Below are positions 59,673 to 64,000 of a DNA stretch of 64,000 nt, in pieces (the first letter of the stretch is position 1; every line of letters starts with the position of its first letter). Made by a program: the position numbers and the translations under genes. Under the pieces are notes generated by a model. It saw only the letters and a list, made by a program, of their open reading frames with translations. It was not told where the DNA came from and made no database searches. The DNA is from Bugula neritina (lineage: Eukaryota > Bryozoa > Gymnolaemata > Cheilostomatida > Bugulidae): the NCBI GenBank assembly GCA_964035545.1, contig CAXIUT010000183.1, forward strand, positions 1,488,001 to 1,552,000, written 5' to 3'.

Positions 59673-62600
59673 ATAACGAAATATATGGTAAACTACTAAA
59701 ATATACTGTAACATATTGAAAAATACTGTAACATACTGAAATATACTGCAACATACTGAAATACACTGCTACATACTGAAATATACTGCAACGTACTGCA
59801 ACATACTGCAACATACTGAAATACACTGTAACATACTGAAATACACTGCAACATATTACCACATATTGAAATACACTGCAACACATTGAAATGTACTGCA
59901 ACATACCGAAATATATGGTAAACTACTAAAATATACTGTAACACATTGAAAAATACTGCAACATACTGAAATATACTGTAACACACCGAAATATACTGCG
60001 ACACCTAGCAATATACTGTAACATACTGAAATATGCTCTAGCACACTGAAATACAATGCAACTTACTGAAATATACTTCAACGTACTGAAATACACTGCA
60101 ACATCCTACAATATGCTGAAATACACAGTAACATATTGAAATACACTGCAACACTTTGAAATATACTGCAACATACCGAAAGATATGGTAAACTACTGCA
60201 ACATACTACAACATACTGAAATACACTGCAACACATTGAAATGTACTGTGACATACCTAAATATACGGTAATATACTGAAATATACTGTAACACATTGAA
60301 AAATACTGCAACATACTGAAATATACTGTAAAACACCGAAATATACTGCAACATACTGAAATACACAGTAACATACTGAAATACACTGCTACATACTGAA
60401 ATATACTGCAACATACTGCAACATACTGAAATACACAGTAACATACTGAAATAAACTGCAACATACTACAACATATTGAAATACACTGCAACACATTGAA
60501 ATATACTGCAACATACCTAAATATACGGTAATATACTGAAATTCACTGTAACGCATTGCAAAATACTGCAACATACTGAAATTCACTGCGACACACTGAA
60601 ATACGCTGCAAAATACTACAACATACTGAAATAAACTGTAACATATTGAAATACACTGCAACACATTGAAAAACACTGCAACATACTGAAATATACTGTA
60701 ACACACTGAAATACACTGCAACATACTGAAATACACTGCAACACACTGAAATACACCGCAAAATACTACAACATACTGAAATACACTGTAACATACCGAA
60801 ATATATGGTAAACTAATGAAATATACTGTAACACATTGAAAAATACCGCAACATACTGAAATATACTGCGACACATTGCAATATACTGTAACATACTGAA
60901 ATATGCTGTAGCACACTGAAATACACTGCAACATCCTACAACATACTGAAATACACTGTAACATATTGAAATACACTGCAAGAAATTGAAATAGACTGCA
61001 ACACAACAAAATATATGGTAAACTACTGAAATAGACTTTAACACATTGAAAAATACTGCAACATACAGAAATATACTGTAACACACTGAAATATACTGCA
61101 ACATACTGAAATACACTGTAACATACTGAAATATACTGCAACATACTGAAATACACTGCTACATACTGAAATATACCGCAACATACTGCAACATGCTGCA
61201 ACATACTGAAATACGCTGTAACATACTGAAATACACTGCAACATACTACAACATATTGAAATACACTGCAACACATTGAAATGTACTGCAACATACCGAA
61301 ATATACGGTAATACACTGAAATATACTGTAACACATTGAAATACACTGCAACACATTGAAGTATACTGCAACATACCTAAATATACGGTAATATACTGAA
61401 ATATACTGTAACACATTGAAAAATGCTGCAACATACTGAAATATACTGTAACACACCGAAATATACTGCACCATACTGAAATACACTGTAACATACTGAA
61501 ATATACTGCAACATACTGAAATACACTGCTACATACTGAAATATGCTGCAACATACTGCAACATACTGAAATACACTGTAACATACTGAAATAAACTGCA
61601 ACATACTACAACATATTGAAATACACTGCAACACATTGAAATATACTGCAACATACCTAAATATACGGTAATATACTGAAATATACTGTAACACATTGAA
61701 AAATACTGCAACATACTGAAATACACTGCAACACACTGAAACACACCGCAAAAAACTACAACATACTGAAATACACTGTAACATATTAAAACATACTGCA
61801 ACATACTGCAACATACTGAAATACACTGCAACACACTGAAATATACCGCAAAATACTACAACATACTGAAATACACTGTAACATATTGAAATACACTGCA
61901 ACACATTGAAATAAACTGCAACATACCGAAATATATGGTAAACTAATGAAATATACTGTAACACATTGAAAAATACCGCAACATACTGAAATATACTGCG
62001 ACACATTGCAATATACTGTAACATACTGAAATATGCTGTAGCACACTGAAATACACTGCAACATCCTACAACATACTGAAATACACTGTAACATATTGAA
62101 ATACACTGCAACACATTGAAATATACTGCAACATAACAAAATATATGGTAAACTACTGAAATAGACTTTAACACATTGAAAAATACTGCAACATACTGAA
62201 ATATATTGTAACACACTGAATTATACTGCGACATACTGAAATACACTGTAACATACTGAAATATACTGCAACATACTGAAATACACTGCTACATACTGAA
62301 ATATACTGCAACGTACTGCAACATACTCCAGCATACTGAAATACACTGTAACATACTGAAATACACTGCAACATACTACCACATATTGAAATACACTGCA
62401 ACACATTGAAATGTACTGCAACATACCGAAATATATGGTAAACTACTAAAATATACTGTAACATATTGAAAAATACTGCAACATACTGAAATATACTGCG
62501 ACACCTAGCAATATACTGTAACATACTGAAATATGCTCTAGCACACTGAAATACAATGCAACTTACTGAAATATACTGCAACATACTGAAATACACTGCA

Positions 62601-64000
62601 ACATCCTACAATATGCTGAAATACACTGTAACATATTGAAATACACTGCAACAATTTGAAATATACTGCAACATACCGAAATATATGGTAAACTACTGCA
62701 ACATACTACAACATATTGAAATACACTGCAACACATTGAAGTATACTGCAACATACCTAAATATACAGTAATATACTGAAATATACTGTAACACATTGAA
62801 AAATACTGCAACATACTGAAATATACTGTAACACACCGAAATATACTGCACCATACTGAAATACACTGTAACATACTGAAATATACTGCAACATACTGAA
62901 ATACACTGCTACATACTGAAATATGCTGCAACATACTGCAACATACTGAAATACACTGTAACATACTGAAATAAACTGCAACATACTACAACATATTGAA
63001 ATACACTGCAACACATTGAAATATACTGCAACATACCTAAATATACGGTAATATACTGAAATTCACTGTAACGCATTGCAACATACTGCAACATACTGAA
63101 ATTCACTGCGACACACTGAAATACGCTGCAAAATACTACAACATACTGGAATAAACTGTAACATATTGAAATACACTGCAACACATAGAAAAATACTGCA
63201 ACATACTGAAATATACTGTAACACACTGAAATATACTGCAACATACCGAAATACACTGTAACATACTGAAATATACTGCAACATACTGAAATTCACTGCG
63301 ACACACTGAAATACGCTGCAAAATACTACAACATACTGAAATAAACTGTAACATATTGAAATACACTGCAACACATAGAAAAATACTGCTACATACTGAA
63401 ATATACTGCAACATACTGCAAAATACTGCAACATACTGAAATACACTGTAACATATTGAAGTACACTGCAACACATTGAAATATACTGCAACATACCAAA
63501 ATATATGGTAAACAACTGAAATATACTTTAACACATTGAAAAATACTGCAACATACTGAAATATACTGCGACACTTTGCAATATACTGTAACATACCGAA
63601 ATATGCTCTAGCACACTGAAATACACTGCAACTCACTGAAATAAACTGCAACATACTGAAATACACTGTGACATCCTGAAATATACTGCAACATTCTGAA
63701 ATACACTGCTACATACTGAAATATACTGCAACATACTGCAACATACTGAAATACACTGCAACATACTACAACATACTGAAATACGCTGCAACACATTGAA
63801 ATATACTGCAACATACCTAAATATACGGTAATATACCGAAATATACTGTAACGCATTGAAAAATACTGCAACATACTGAAATACACTGCGACACACTGAA
63901 ATACGCTGCAAAATACTACAACATACTGAAATAAACTGTAACATATTGAAATACACTGCAATACATTGAAAAATAATGCAATATACTGAAATATACTGTA
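59673..64000. repeat. 6318-bp higher-order repeat, copy 2 (cut by the window edge)
   Basis: About 4.3 kb of the second copy is present. The last bases of the window (ATACATTGAAAAATAATGC from 63961) match 57643. The unit must continue beyond the window. Confidence 0.87.

Larger units (their letters stand above)
10982..64000. repeat. 10/20-bp satellite array, right block (runs off the window)
   Basis: The same satellite continues without interruption from the right end of the transposon to the window edge, so the true array is longer than 53 kb on this side. Monomers and marker variants are those of the left block. From about 12 kb onward the array is organised into long higher-order repeats, with copies kilobases apart that look nearly identical. 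I saw no second transposon, no unique-sequence island and no telomeric repeat. No gene or RNA gene can be supported anywhere in this stretch. Confidence 0.97.

Noticed and set aside
1-64000. CRISPR array
   Set aside because: The period is 10/20 bp with no spacers of unique sequence. The variable positions are degenerate repeat bases.
1-64000. Telomeric repeat or CENP-B box
   Set aside because: No TTAGGG-type or other short G-rich telomeric unit and no CENP-B-like motif was seen. Neither telomere nor centromere identity can be claimed from sequence.

Overview
The window is almost entirely one long tandem satellite: about 63.2 of 64.0 kb is built from a degenerate 10-bp monomer. It is best written as a 20-bp dimer, ACTGAAATAYACTGYAACAY on the + strand. 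The only other sequence is a 756-bp insertion at 10226-10981. It has perfect 19-bp terminal inverted repeats and a 2-bp AT target duplication, and I read it as a non-autonomous DNA transposon (MITE-like). I find no convincing protein gene, RNA gene, promoter, CRISPR array, origin or operon.

Organism: a eukaryotic nuclear genome. The reasons are a megabase-style satellite with several levels of higher-order repeat (HOR), a MITE-like insertion and the absence of dense coding. The dimer consensus is 30% G+C. An invertebrate is plausible, but the sequence does not identify the taxon.

Layout. (a) 1-~8.7 kb: mosaic satellite with few long clean copies, including a 210-bp tandem duplication at 3631-4050. 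(b) ~8.69-11.95 kb: a 1250-bp tandem duplication whose second copy is split by the transposon. (c) 12.1-14.84 kb: a clean two-copy 1370-bp tandem. (d) 17.77-29.53 kb: a 4608-bp HOR, two full copies and one partial. (e) ~28.3-50.3 kb: a second HOR family with a reconstructable full length of 4866 bp; observed copies of 4616, 3697, 4756 and 4865 bp are explained by specific internal deletions and duplications. (f) ~50.3-64.0 kb: a third arrangement with 3760-bp and 6318-bp offsets, the 6318-bp unit running off the right edge.

The many long minus-strand open frames are a by-product of the repeat. Its minus strand has no stop codon in any frame, and because 20 bp is not a multiple of 3, all three frames spell the same 20-residue peptide repeat out of phase. 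The plus strand is closed because each dimer carries a TGA. There is therefore no coding system here. What merits attention is the nested HOR architecture, with length changes mostly in steps of 10 bp, and the transposon inserted in it, whose empty target site is preserved in several other repeat copies. All offsets and copy comparisons were read by eye from the sequence; no alignment software was run.
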